Positions 9,554-20,400 of a stretch of DNA of 64,000 bases are shown one piece after another; the stretch's first letter is position 1, and each line of letters opens with the position of its first letter. The translations under genes were made by a program, and so were the position numbers. The stretch comes from Saprospiraceae bacterium (GTDB lineage: Bacteria > Bacteroidota > Bacteroidia > Chitinophagales > Saprospiraceae): the NCBI GenBank assembly GCA_020630775.1, contig JAHDIN010000007.1, positions 17,761 to 81,760 of the forward strand, given 5' to 3'. The notes beneath the pieces are model-generated. The model saw nothing but the letters and a program-made list of their open reading frames with translations. It ran no database searches and was not told where the DNA came from.

Positions 9554-10854
9554 AGTTTCGGCGGCATAGCCGTCGATTCTATCAAAGCATCATAATCTCC
9601 ATTATATGTTTTTACAATGGATTGCCCACCTCTACTTAATCCTTTAAAGGTGCCAACGTCTACTAAATCCCAAATGGCATACTTAGCCTGACCATCGATT
9701 GTAAATAATCCAAAGTGATTTTCAGAACCTCCAGAGTTTTGTGCGTCTTTCCAGATTTCATCGAAGCCTTCAAAATAAAAGCAACTAATATTTTCTTTAT
9801 TGGTCCACTCACGCATTAAGCGGTAATAAACCCCCTCTTTATATTCATCACAGGCCTTTGTGCCGTCAGGACTATAGAAGCCATTTGATGCACTTGCCCA
9901 ACCTGTCTCACCAATATGAATCGGTACGTTTACACCCAAACTTCTAACAAAATCTTTGGTGGATTGATATTGCGTTTGAGCATGTACTAAAGCGCGCTTC
10001 ATAGCTACTTCAATTAGTTTTTCCTTAGACAAATTCTTATCTGATTCACTTACTCCCCAAAAGGCGCCATTGTAATGTGTATCATGCATAGGGTATGTAT
10101 GCAATGATATAAAGTCCACTGCCTTAATAAGTGCTTTTAGATCGTCAGTATGGTAAGACGCATCGTCACCACCCCAAGATGCAAAATTATCAGAGCTCGT
10201 TATCCATAAATCTTTAGGAAGGTCCCCACGCTCTTTTAAGCCTTGCAAAACATTAACCCACTTTAGTATCACATTAGGTTGGACAAAATAGCTTTGCGCC
10301 CAACGCACCATAGCTTCATTCCCAACTGCAATCACCTTAACAATATCAGGATAAGCTTTTGCCATTTCAACAGCTCGGCCCACCTCACCAGAATTAGCTA
10401 AAAAATCTTCTTCATTATGATTAGGACCTCCTGTCCATGCATTTTCACAATTGATCCAGGCGCCAACCATCATATACATTTCAAAAGAAGGGTTTTCGTT
10501 TTTAAGCTCGCGAATAGCCTTCAAAACATTTCGAGGATGTTCTAATTCGGTTTGATATGTTCTAATGATCCTTATGCCCATAGCATGAAGTAATAACATA
10601 TCCTCTTTTAGCTCTTTTACGGTCGGTTGTACATCCCTTGAGTTGGTCCTGTAACCACCATATGACATAGCTAGATAATTGGGGTTGCCAAGAATATCCT
10701 TTGCAGAAAGTTCTGCAGACGATTTAGACAAGTTGGCTTGAATTGGCTTTTCCTCTTTGTTTTCAGGACTATTCTGACATCCATTTACAAGTGGCAAACT
10801 ACATATCAGCATGAGATTGAAAACTATCTTTATCGAACAGATGATACTTTTCAT
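9544..10854 (-). CDS. GH17-like glycoside hydrolase (putative beta-1,3-glucanase/transglycosylase), lipoprotein
   Basis: Lipobox-like LPLVNGCQNS; LKEDMLLLHAMGIRIIRTYQTE, VIAVGNEAMVRW, FISLHTYPM, IHIGETGWAS, CFYFEGFDEIWK. Confidence 0.82.
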   Translation of the reverse strand: MKSIICSIKIVFNLMLICSLPLVNGCQNSPENKEEKPIQANLSKSSAELSAKDILGNPNYLAMSYGGYRTNSRDVQPTVKELKEDMLLLHAMGIRIIRTYQTELEHPRNVLKAIRELKNENPSFEMYMMVGAWINCENAWTGGPNHNEEDFLANSGEVGRAVEMAKAYPDIVKVIAVGNEAMVRWAQSYFVQPNVILKWVNVLQGLKERGDLPKDLWITSSDNFASWGGDDASYHTDDLKALIKAVDFISLHTYPMHDTHYNGAFWGVSESDKNLSKEKLIEVAMKRALVHAQTQYQSTKDFVRSLGVNVPIHIGETGWASASNGFYSPDGTKACDEYKEGVYYRLMREWTNKENISCFYFEGFDEIWKDAQNSGGSENHFGLFTIDGQAKYAIWDLVDVGTFKGLSRGGQSIVKTYNGDYDALIESTAMPPKLNN

Positions 10855-13800
10855 TTCAGATCTTTTTCGAGAACGACTACATTAATCAAATTATACTTTC
10901 CTGTCCTTGCAAAGATCTCTTGACTTGCCGCTTTATCAATTTTGTTTCCATCAATTAATTTTGGCGTATCTCCAGATTTTGATAGTTTAATTGATCTTGT
11001 ACTCCCCTTTTCAAACACGACAGGGACTTGGCAAATAGTAAAGAACAAGGATCCTGCATTAATTTTTAATTCTTGCAAAGCACCTTTGACATCATAATAT
11101 TTTACTGTATGTGATTTGGTAGAAAACTCGGATTGTCGCAGCAGGTCAGGTTTAAAATGAATTTCACCATTACTTATTTGAAGTCCTAATTCGCCAAACC
11201 TACTCAGTACATCTTCTTTAACTTGTCCAGTCATTCCTGGTTGTTGGGCACCTCTGCCTCCCGGTGTATGAGAATAAGGATCCGTTGGAAAAGCACCATA
11301 TAAGGTTGGTGGCTTATGCACACCTATCCCCGCATTGATTTCGTAATAATGCTCTAATAATCGACCAATACTTTCTGGAGAAGCGGCTTCAGATATAGCT
11401 TTAAGACAACATTCTTGAACCGCTAAAAGTAATTTGGAAACCATATGCCAATAAATTGATCCAAGACCTTCATAGCCAAAGAATGTTCCTGATCGACCAG
11501 TGAACTTCTTATGCTCAAACATATTTTCGAAAGTTTGGAATATTTGATTCTTATCAGCTTGCACGAGTTCCGCATATTGAGATGGTAAGTCTTCAAGTGC
11601 TGCTTCCAAATCATTGGCATTCTTAAAATCACCATTAAAGTGATAGCCTCCAGATACATTCTTTTCTACGATATCTAAGTTGCCCTCTGCAATCAATTTA
11701 CTAAGTAGCGCTGAAGACGTCACCGCAGACGGAGGAATATTATTTTTTTCTAAAAAGCCTGGTAAGTTCTTATTGGGATAAAGGATGTAACTATATTGAT
11801 CATCCCTAAATAAAGCGCTTGCTTTCATAGCATCCAGCAATTCTAGGGTCTCAACGGTAGAAAGCATTCCTGAACTCAATACCGCGACTTGACCTTCTAA
11901 CATCTCATCTAGATACTGTACAGCAATTCCAGAATCACTTGGTGAGATTAAATTATATGCATGATATAGATTATCAGATCGCTTATTGGCTTTTATCGTA
12001 TGTTCAATACTTGCTTGAGCGTGCTTTAAAAAACTCAAGATCGTTTGCATTTCTAAGTATTCTTTATCACCAGAAAATGATTGACGATATATGTTTAATC
12101 GATACTGACTTGCTGCTTGACCAACGCTATCAGTAAACGACTTTCTATCTCCATCACTAATATTACCTTCAATTAATCCACTATAATCCAGATAAGCACT
12201 ATTTAAACTTTGAAACAGATCATACAATTCTTTTGAAATGGCCACTTGAGAAGAGCTTGCATCCTTAAATAAATCTTCAAAGAAGTTTAAAAATCTACGT
12301 ATATAATATACCGTTACCATCGAGACACCATTCCCTACAAGCGCATTGTTTGCATCATTCCACTCTGGCCTCTGTGTATTTAACCAAATACCAGCCTCAG
12401 GTACAAGATTAGACAACTTACTCAAAAGAGTTGCCAATATCTTCTCCACGAAATTAACACGGTGCATATGGCCATCTTTATCTTTTAATAAAGCGCCATC
12501 AGCACCTTCTGTTTCCATGCGACTTCTGATCTCTTTATCTAAGTCAAAATCAAACTCAATGGTATCTTTTGAATTTTTATAAATGTCATCATAAGATTTA
12601 ATCACATAAGGCACATTCGCGTAAACGAAAATATCTTTATTGAAATATTCTTTTAATGTTTGACTATCGAATTTATTGGACACCTCTAAAAGCTTCAAAA
12701 GATAAATAATCTGATGATCTCCCCAATATCCAATGTATGCCCACGGATTGTCATGTTCAATCACTTCCCAATCAAAGCCATCCTTCATTACCCTGTATGG
12801 ATTGTAGCCTTCAAAAGTCGTCGCGTTTAAAAACTTATGAATCATGGCATTTACAAACTCGGGATAGGCATATGATAATGCTTCCCAATTTTGAAAGATA
12901 TCTCGCCAATTACCTTGATAATCATAAATTATAGAACCATCCAATTCATCTTGGCAATTGATATCAAATCTATTCCATGGTCGACTTGGATCACCGTGAC
13001 GACGGCTGAAAGTTAACGGCATATATTCTGAGCAAAGTCGTATAAAATCTGGATCAGAACTCTTTTCGACGAGTACTTTTAATTCAGAAAGAGTAAACGA
13101 TGATCCTAGCGTTTGTAAATCGGACGCATGCGCTAAAGCTACCTTAGGATTCGCCTTTTCTAAATACAGTTTAAAATCATTATAGTCGATATTATAGTTG
13201 TGTGGAAATATGCCACCACGCATAATATTGAACATTGTATTGGAGAAATGCCTTGCATCTCTCCTTTGATCATTTGTATGCTGAAGACCATCAGACGCAG
13301 CAACCAATTCGATTAACTTTTGAGTACCCAATTCAATGTCCTCTGATATCAAGGTAAACAAATCATGATCCTTCTTTAGCAAGTCGATAAGCTCAATTAC
13401 TGAAGCATGATTCTTATTGACATCAGAGACTAAATGCCATTGCTTACTATCATTAGCATTCAATTGTAATTTATGGTTCAGGAAATAAGCGCCCTTTTCT
13501 GCTTTTACATCTGATTCTTGATTTACCAAAGCAGTTTGTCTAAAAGTGTTTAATTGTTGTGAAGAGACTAAATACTTAGGATTTTCTAACCCAAAGCTCC
13601 ATGCTATATTGGCTTTAAGTGATTCCGCTGGTTCCGCTCGATCTACTATGGTAGCACTCAATGCATAAATACCCATACCCACATCTGCAACCAACTCATT
13701 TCTCTTGTACGCGTCTACCAGATTACTTGAACTATTTTGTAGAGCCGCACCTACCTTAGCTGGGATGATATTTTGAATACCATCTAAAATATTTATATCC

Positions 13801-14402
13801 ACCTTTGATGCGCTGTTATTGATCAAAGTAGAAGTTCTCACAAAACCGTATTTGTTTGAAGAGCTCCATCGATATCTAAACGTCAGGTTTAAATCATGAT
13901 TTACTTCCTCGAAGATGACCTTATTCCCATACCAGTTTTTATACACGTGTCTGCTTATGTTGAAAGCCCCCATTTGTGTATTGGATAATGGCTCCCATAA
14001 AACTGTCTTTCCATTATTACTGACATGCATAATTGTTTTTGCACCAGTAATTTCTGCTAGTTCCGTTATTTTATCATCTGTATAATAAGGAAACAATGCT
14101 ATTTCCGAATTTCTTCTTCCTGCTGATAATCCGCCATTACTTGAAATAAACATCCAATGGTTAGCACCACTGACAATACTCATAAAGAATGGACGCATCT
14201 GGTCACAATTCGAAATTTTAAAGAATTGTTCGTCATTGATATCCACACTCTCTAATTGAACATCTTTCGGAATTCCATTGGTTAATTTATCTGCTGCTAG
14301 GACAGTCATCTCGATAATATTTAAAAGTTTTAATACATAAGATTCTATAAAATAATCCGAACTATGATTTAGAAAATCTATTACGATCCTAAATTGCTGC
14401 AA
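10851..14402 (-). CDS. 1183-aa putative carbohydrate-active enzyme (N-terminal beta-sandwich plus (alpha/alpha)6-like region); family unknown to me
   Basis: 4-bp overlap with the GH17-like gene; NPWAYIGYWGDHQIIYLLKLLE, WLNTQRPEWNDANNALVGNG, HTPGGRGAQQPGMTGQVKEDVLSRFGELG are reminiscent of GH94/GH15-like folds. Start may be downstream, at about 14309. Confidence 0.5.
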   Translation of the reverse strand: MQQFRIVIDFLNHSSDYFIESYVLKLLNIIEMTVLAADKLTNGIPKDVQLESVDINDEQFFKISNCDQMRPFFMSIVSGANHWMFISSNGGLSAGRRNSEIALFPYYTDDKITELAEITGAKTIMHVSNNGKTVLWEPLSNTQMGAFNISRHVYKNWYGNKVIFEEVNHDLNLTFRYRWSSSNKYGFVRTSTLINNSASKVDINILDGIQNIIPAKVGAALQNSSSNLVDAYKRNELVADVGMGIYALSATIVDRAEPAESLKANIAWSFGLENPKYLVSSQQLNTFRQTALVNQESDVKAEKGAYFLNHKLQLNANDSKQWHLVSDVNKNHASVIELIDLLKKDHDLFTLISEDIELGTQKLIELVAASDGLQHTNDQRRDARHFSNTMFNIMRGGIFPHNYNIDYNDFKLYLEKANPKVALAHASDLQTLGSSFTLSELKVLVEKSSDPDFIRLCSEYMPLTFSRRHGDPSRPWNRFDINCQDELDGSIIYDYQGNWRDIFQNWEALSYAYPEFVNAMIHKFLNATTFEGYNPYRVMKDGFDWEVIEHDNPWAYIGYWGDHQIIYLLKLLEVSNKFDSQTLKEYFNKDIFVYANVPYVIKSYDDIYKNSKDTIEFDFDLDKEIRSRMETEGADGALLKDKDGHMHRVNFVEKILATLLSKLSNLVPEAGIWLNTQRPEWNDANNALVGNGVSMVTVYYIRRFLNFFEDLFKDASSSQVAISKELYDLFQSLNSAYLDYSGLIEGNISDGDRKSFTDSVGQAASQYRLNIYRQSFSGDKEYLEMQTILSFLKHAQASIEHTIKANKRSDNLYHAYNLISPSDSGIAVQYLDEMLEGQVAVLSSGMLSTVETLELLDAMKASALFRDDQYSYILYPNKNLPGFLEKNNIPPSAVTSSALLSKLIAEGNLDIVEKNVSGGYHFNGDFKNANDLEAALEDLPSQYAELVQADKNQIFQTFENMFEHKKFTGRSGTFFGYEGLGSIYWHMVSKLLLAVQECCLKAISEAASPESIGRLLEHYYEINAGIGVHKPPTLYGAFPTDPYSHTPGGRGAQQPGMTGQVKEDVLSRFGELGLQISNGEIHFKPDLLRQSEFSTKSHTVKYYDVKGALQELKINAGSLFFTICQVPVVFEKGSTRSIKLSKSGDTPKLIDGNKIDKAASQEIFARTGKYNLINVVVLEKDLK

Positions 14403-14595
14403 ATCAGAAGCTTCGCCAACTTAAATTCTCTGACCATAACTGTGCTATGCTTTTCGAATTTAAGTCGCTGATTTATGGCGCTTTAAGATCTCATGACGAA
14501 ATTCTAAGGCATAGTTCGGGTTAATGGAAGCTTAGAAAACTCACGAAAATATTTAAAATTAAGCTTATTGGAAGCGTAATTATTGACAAAATATT

Positions 14596-15879
14596 TTATT
14601 TATCTATTCGAATCTCATTGAATCTTTGGCCCAAGGCTTCAATAGATATATTTGGAGAATAAGGATCAATTGCATGTATGGCTTTCAAAGTGAAATAGGC
14701 TTTTCTTGGCTTTAAACTATACAAGCCATCTGCATCAGTTGGCCCTTTAATACAAATCCCAAACCACTCCTCATTCATATTGTTTTGTCCTTCTACATAA
14801 TCATGATAATATCCGCCATTGGACCAAGACGCATTGTTGTCCTGAACATCAGCACGCTTTCTATTATCAAAATCATACTTCCACCAGCCATCACTAAATT
14901 GAAATGTACAACCACCGATTACATTCTGAGCATTTCTCAAACCACTTACATTTGAGTAGATTTCTTGCCAATTAGACTTTAAAAACTCCGCCTGTGCCAC
15001 TTGGTCTTCTTTCTGCAATATGGCATCATATGCATCTGCGCCAAATTCTGTAAACAGCACGGGCTTTCCATAGACCCTTTTTACCTCATCAAAAAGATTA
15101 CCAAAGGATAGACCTCTATATACATTTGTACCGAAGACATCAACATCTTGGCACTCCTCATTTATAATGTCCAAAAAGAGCAGATCTCCATTACAAATAG
15201 CAACAGGATGATTGGGATCTAGCGCATGTATATTTTGTGCCGCTTTATTCATCAAGCGATACATAGGCCTTGCCCTGCTTTCAGCTATAACTTTATCTAA
15301 TTCAGGCCCCTTAGGAATATTTTCTGTTTCAGCACCAGACCAAAATAGACCATAGTTATTTTCATTCCCCAATAAGTACATGAGTAATCCAGGTGTATCT
15401 TTATACACATTCACTATCGAATCTATCTCAGATAAAAGTATTTGCCCTACCCTTGCATCAGAATATATCGTTGGCTCAACCCATTCATTATCTATCGTTA
15501 AACCATAGCGACCAAAAGCGTGATTAATGATGGTATAGACCCCGTACTGCTCATAGATGTAACGTATCCATTTAGGCGGCATACCTGTGTAAATTCTGAG
15601 GGTATTAACCCTCATATCTTGCAAAAGTTTGAGTTCACGATCCAAACCTTTCTTAATAAGTGCATCTGGCATTTCCCAAAACCTTGCATCTACGGCATTC
15701 TTACCAATAGGGATATAGTCCCAATTCATTCCATTAATAATAAAAGGTTCATCATCTACAAGTAAGATTTGACCAGTATCACTTTGATCCAGCTTAATAG
15801 TGCTGCCTTTTTGTACACACTGAACCAAAATCAGTAGACACAATAACGAGATTAATATAAAAACGAACCTATGCATCAT
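14596..15879 (-). CDS. Glycoside hydrolase, TIM-barrel, GH2-catalytic-domain-like, lipoprotein
   Basis: DEPFIINGMNWDYIPIG..., LLQDMRVNTLRIYTGMPPKW, LLMYLLGNENNYG, VDVFGTNVYRGLSF, PVLFTEFGADAYDA. Confidence 0.7.
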   Translation of the reverse strand: MMHRFVFILISLLCLLILVQCVQKGSTIKLDQSDTGQILLVDDEPFIINGMNWDYIPIGKNAVDARFWEMPDALIKKGLDRELKLLQDMRVNTLRIYTGMPPKWIRYIYEQYGVYTIINHAFGRYGLTIDNEWVEPTIYSDARVGQILLSEIDSIVNVYKDTPGLLMYLLGNENNYGLFWSGAETENIPKGPELDKVIAESRARPMYRLMNKAAQNIHALDPNHPVAICNGDLLFLDIINEECQDVDVFGTNVYRGLSFGNLFDEVKRVYGKPVLFTEFGADAYDAILQKEDQVAQAEFLKSNWQEIYSNVSGLRNAQNVIGGCTFQFSDGWWKYDFDNRKRADVQDNNASWSNGGYYHDYVEGQNNMNEEWFGICIKGPTDADGLYSLKPRKAYFTLKAIHAIDPYSPNISIEALGQRFNEIRIDK

Positions 15880-15963
15880 TATAATCGCAAATCTAATATT
15901 TACTCTTTGTATTTTGGGTTAGAGGATTGGAAATTGGAGATTGGAAATTAGAACTGATCTAAG

Positions 15964-16003
15964 CTTAGACTTAGACTTAGACTTAGACTTAATCTTAGAC
16001 TTA
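15964..16003. repeat. 6-bp tandem repeat CTTAGA (x6-7, one variant unit)
   Basis: Read directly; in a divergent intergenic region, adjacent to a 7-bp GGATTGG/AAATTGG-type block (about 15919-15950). Confidence 0.95.
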
Positions 16004-16016
16004 ACTCAATGCTACT

Positions 16017-16496
16017 ATGAAAGTCTTGAATATCCATGAAAGAACTATTCCCGCACCATTATCTGATGTTCAAACAATACTATCAAGTCTCGCAACAAAA
16101 AACGACCGAGCCTGGCCTACCAAACATTGGCCACCTATGCAATTCAAGAATGGTTTAGCTTTGGGAAATGATGGTAGACATGGGCCTATCGTTTATAGAA
16201 TCATAGAACATGATCCAAACAGTAAAATTGTATTTCAGTTTCAAAAACCAAGAGGGTTTCATGGAGTGCATCAGTTTGACTTTTACCAGTTGAATGCCTC
16301 CGAAACCTACCTCAAACATACTATAGATATTAACACCTCATTTATAGGCACTATTCAATGGCTCGTTGCTATTAGATGGTTGCATGACGCGTTAATTGAA
16401 GATGCGTTTGATAAAATCCACAATCACTTTATTGATCCTCCTAGAAGAACGCCATGGACATTTTGGGTAAAGTGCTTAAGGAAAATATTGGGTTGA
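16017..16496 (+). CDS. SRPBCC/START-like domain protein
   Basis: Length and pattern (IHERTIPAPLSDVQTILSSLATKNDRAWPTKHWPPMQF...YRIIEHDPNSKIVFQF). Confidence 0.55.
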   Translation: MKVLNIHERTIPAPLSDVQTILSSLATKNDRAWPTKHWPPMQFKNGLALGNDGRHGPIVYRIIEHDPNSKIVFQFQKPRGFHGVHQFDFYQLNASETYLKHTIDINTSFIGTIQWLVAIRWLHDALIEDAFDKIHNHFIDPPRRTPWTFWVKCLRKILG

Positions 16497-16557
16497 TACT
16501 ATACTGACATAAGTGTAATTTAAAATCGTATCTTGATATCTTCAAACCTATCAGATC

Positions 16558-16926
16558 ATGGATATACTTATAATTTCAATAATTGGTTTCGTTGCTTTCT
16601 TACACCTTTATATTTTATGGTTTGAAATGTTTGCTTGGGAAAAAAGAGGCCCGAAAGTCTTTAGAGGAATAGATAAGGATCTATTTCCTAAAACAAAAGT
16701 ATTCGCCGCTAACCAAGGACTTTATAATGGCTTTCTTGCTGCGGGGTTAATTTGGTCGTTATTAATTGATGATGTAGTTTGGCGCCAGAATGTAGCACTT
16801 TTCTTTCTAGGCTGTGTTGCAGTAGCTGGTATTTATGGTGCTTTGACTGCTGAAAAACGGATATTTTTCATCCAAGCTTTGCCAGCGATTATTGGGATTA
16901 TTTTGTTGGTTTATTTAAGGTTCTAG
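16558..16926 (+). CDS. DUF1304 family membrane protein
   Basis: HLYILWFEMFAWEKRGPKVF..., four TM segments, ANQGLYNGFLAAGL. Confidence 0.82.
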   Translation: MDILIISIIGFVAFLHLYILWFEMFAWEKRGPKVFRGIDKDLFPKTKVFAANQGLYNGFLAAGLIWSLLIDDVVWRQNVALFFLGCVAVAGIYGALTAEKRIFFIQALPAIIGIILLVYLRF

Positions 16927-17300
16927 ATTAAGACCAATTCGGTTAACTCCTTACCAATTTCATGTAAACCGTCTATAATACGTTCTACTTGTTTCTTTGA
17001 AGGGTTCTTTTTACCATTAACGTATTGAGATAATAATGATTCATTCATGCCTATTCTTCTAGCCAGATATTTAGAGTTAATAACTTTATAGAATTCAAAA
17101 AACTGTTTAAAGTCAATCTCGAATGAAATTTGTTTTATAGAAGAAAGTTTTTTGCTCAAATCCTCCTCATATAAATTCACAGCTTCAAGAGCATTTAATC
17201 TTAATTCATGAATCGTATCTCCATAAGTAAAAATTGGCAATGTCTTTTCATAAGCAGAGTATCCCGTTTTGCTTCTTTCAATTATAAATTTGAATTTCAT
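16923..17300 (-). CDS. HicB-like/XRE-type DNA-binding protein, apparently orphan
   Basis: N-term HicB-like (KFKFIIERSKTGYSAYEKTLPIFTYGDTIHELRLNALEAVNLY) plus C-term HTH (LARRIGMNESLLSQYVNGKKNPSKKQVERIIDGL). Confidence 0.65.
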   Translation of the reverse strand: MKFKFIIERSKTGYSAYEKTLPIFTYGDTIHELRLNALEAVNLYEEDLSKKLSSIKQISFEIDFKQFFEFYKVINSKYLARRIGMNESLLSQYVNGKKNPSKKQVERIIDGLHEIGKELTELVLI

Positions 17301-17486
17301 TTACCTGATTTTAGTTTAGCATCTTTCCTTAATTTATTTCAAGACCTTTTCCTAACTCTCGACTTCCTTGATTCGGAAAGTAAATAATAATTTACTTTTT
17401 GTCAAATTTGTTCCATCATTACAATAGGACAATAGCAAGAATAATTGAACTAAACTCTATCATTACAAATCCCCATTTTTACTATC

Positions 17487-20400
17487 TTGTACGCAATGCA
17501 AGAACAGTTTGAAGCCATACTATCCGACTCTAAATTTCAAAAGAAATTAGCCTTATTGGCTTCTAAACATCAGCTTACAGAAAAAGAAGTAGAGAAACAA
17601 TCTTCGGAGGCGCTCAAAGAATTATACACCTTCCAGCATCCTGTAATTCACAGTTTTGGTGTACAACTAGCAGAATACATCGTTGGTAGAGCCTATGAAA
17701 AAACCATAGATGTCAATATCTCTGAATTTAAAGCTCTAGCTAAGCTTATGCGTCGGCATTCTGTTGCCTTTGTTATGACACACAAAACATACATTGATAT
17801 GTTTGTTTTGGGTATTGCCTTGGCGAGGCATGGACTTAAAATCCCTTTCATTTTTGGCGGCATCAATATGGCTTTTGCAGGATTAGGTCAATTAGGTAGA
17901 CGTGCAGGAGCCATTTTCATAAGAAGGTCTTTTAGAGATGATGAAATATATAAGGCTACCTTAAGACACTTTATCTCTTCTTTGGTTGAAAAGAAAGAAC
18001 ATTTCATGTGGGCCATTGAAGGTACAAGAAGTCGAACAGGAAAGTTGGTGTGGCCTAAAATGGGTATCCTCAAATACATTAGAGAAGCAGAGCAAAATTC
18101 AAATTCTGAGGTAAAGTACATTCCTATTTCAATCGTGTATGATTTGATTCCAGATGTTGAAGATATGACTAAGGAAGGCAGAGGAAAAGTCAAAACAGCA
18201 GAGAGTTTAGGATGGTTTATAAATTATGTTCGAAAGATGGGTGAAAACCACGGTAAGATTTCTATTCGAATTGGAGATCCCGTAGCGTTTTCTAGCACAG
18301 AAAAATCGATTATCCCAGATGACGAAAATAATGACCAACCTTCTATCTCAAAATTTGCATTCGAACTCGCTCACTCTATTAATGACATTACTCCAGTAAC
18401 TACTGCAAGTTTGATTTGTACAGCTCTCCTAAGTAAATTCGCTTTGACAAAAAGAAGTACGGAATCAATCGTCTTGCAATTGATGGATATCATAGAAAGT
18501 CAAAAACCAGATGCATTAGTTGACAAGGGTAAAAACTTGGGTGAATGTATTCAACGGTCGCTCAACATTCTCATTAAGGCGAAAGTGATTCAGTTAGTTG
18601 GTGAAGGTGTTACTGCAAAGTATTCAATTGTACCGGAAAACTTCTTAAAGGCCACTTATTATGCCAATATGGCTACGCATCATCTTTATTTGAGAGCCTT
18701 CATAGAATTGGCTTTAGTAAAGATGATCAATAGTAAATCTGTGCATCCTGAATTACTCTTTTGGGAAGAGGTAATGCATATCAGAGACTTATTTAAGTTT
18801 GAGTTTTTCTATTCCAACAAATCTGAGTTTACGGATCAGATAGAACATCAATTAGACCAAATTGATCCTGAATGGAGAGATATTATAAAAAGCAAAAAAA
18901 GAGATACTAAGACACTACTTGCTAACCAAACTATTTTTATTTCTCAAGTGGTGTTGAAAACATTAATAGAGGCCTATAAAGTGGTTGCGCACTCACTAAA
19001 AAGTCTAGAGCCGGGCCGAACTTACAATGAATCGCAATTACTGCGGACATGTCTGTTTTACGGAGAAGAACTGCATTGGAAAGGAAAAATCCATCGTATA
19101 GAATCCGTCTCAAAACCTTTTATCAAAAATGGCATAAGGCTAGCCAAAAACAGAAACTTAGTTCCTACAGAAAAAAATGAAAAGAAAAAACTGATCGATG
19201 GCTGGCTTGATGAGCTTAATGATCTGACCTTGAGGATGGAACATCTTAATGATTTCACAGAAGAGAATGAAATCTATAAAAGCAAGAAAGACACTGCTAT
19301 AAAACCTATTCCTGGTTCTTACACTAAAGACGTTGTCAAAACAATAATTGATGGTGAGGAAGGCGAGCATATTGCTGCATTTTTTGATTTGGACAGAACG
19401 CTTATCTCTGGTTTTTCCGCTAAACAATTTGTAAAGGCAAGATTGCTCAGCGGTAAAATGACACCGAAGGAAATCGCCATGCAATTTAGTGGCGGATTGG
19501 TCTATGCAGTAGGTAACAAAAACTTTGCAGGATTAGCCGCTATAAGTGCTAAGGGAATTGCCGGTATTACCGAAAGCACCCTCATTGAATTAGGCGAAGA
19601 AGTCTATCTTAAACATTTAGCAGATTTGGTCTATCCACAATCTAGAGCATTGGTTGAAGCGCATATGGCTAAGGGACATACGGTGGCTATTGTATCTGCA
19701 GCAACACCCTATCAAGTCAATCCTGTGGCTAGAGACTTAGGTGTCAAACATATTATGTGCACACAAATGGAAGTCATCGATGGTAAATTTACGGGTCAAG
19801 TTGTTGATCCACCGTGCTGGGGCGAAGGCAAAGCTATTGCTGGATCGACCTTTGCGTCAAAGCATAATATTGATTTAGAGAAAAGCTATTTCTACACAGA
19901 TAGTTTTGAGGATTTACCTTTAATGGATATTGTGGGTCATCCAAGACCTGTTAATCCTGATAAAGAGTTAGCCGCTTACTCTATTGAAAACGATTGGGAC
20001 ATATACAGATTCAATGATAATGGTCGGCCTAATGTCACCAATATTTTCAGAACTGGATTAACATTAACATCGGTAGGTCCAGCTATCATTTCTGGTATCA
20101 CTTCTGGTATTCTAAGTAGAGATTGGAACGAAGGTAAAAACTCAATGATGGCGGTAGTTGGAGATTTAGGTACACGATTAGCAGGTATTAAATTGGTTGT
20201 GAAGGATGAGGAAAATATGTGGAAGTCCAGACCCGCAGTTTTCATCTTCAATCACCAAAGTAATGTTGACCTAATGATCTTAGCAAAATTACTGCGTAAG
20301 AATGCTGTTGGTATTGCTAAGAAAGAATTGGAATATTCTCCTCTAGGTCCAGTCTTCAAGGCCGCAGGCATGATCTTCATAGATAGATCAAACAAAGACA

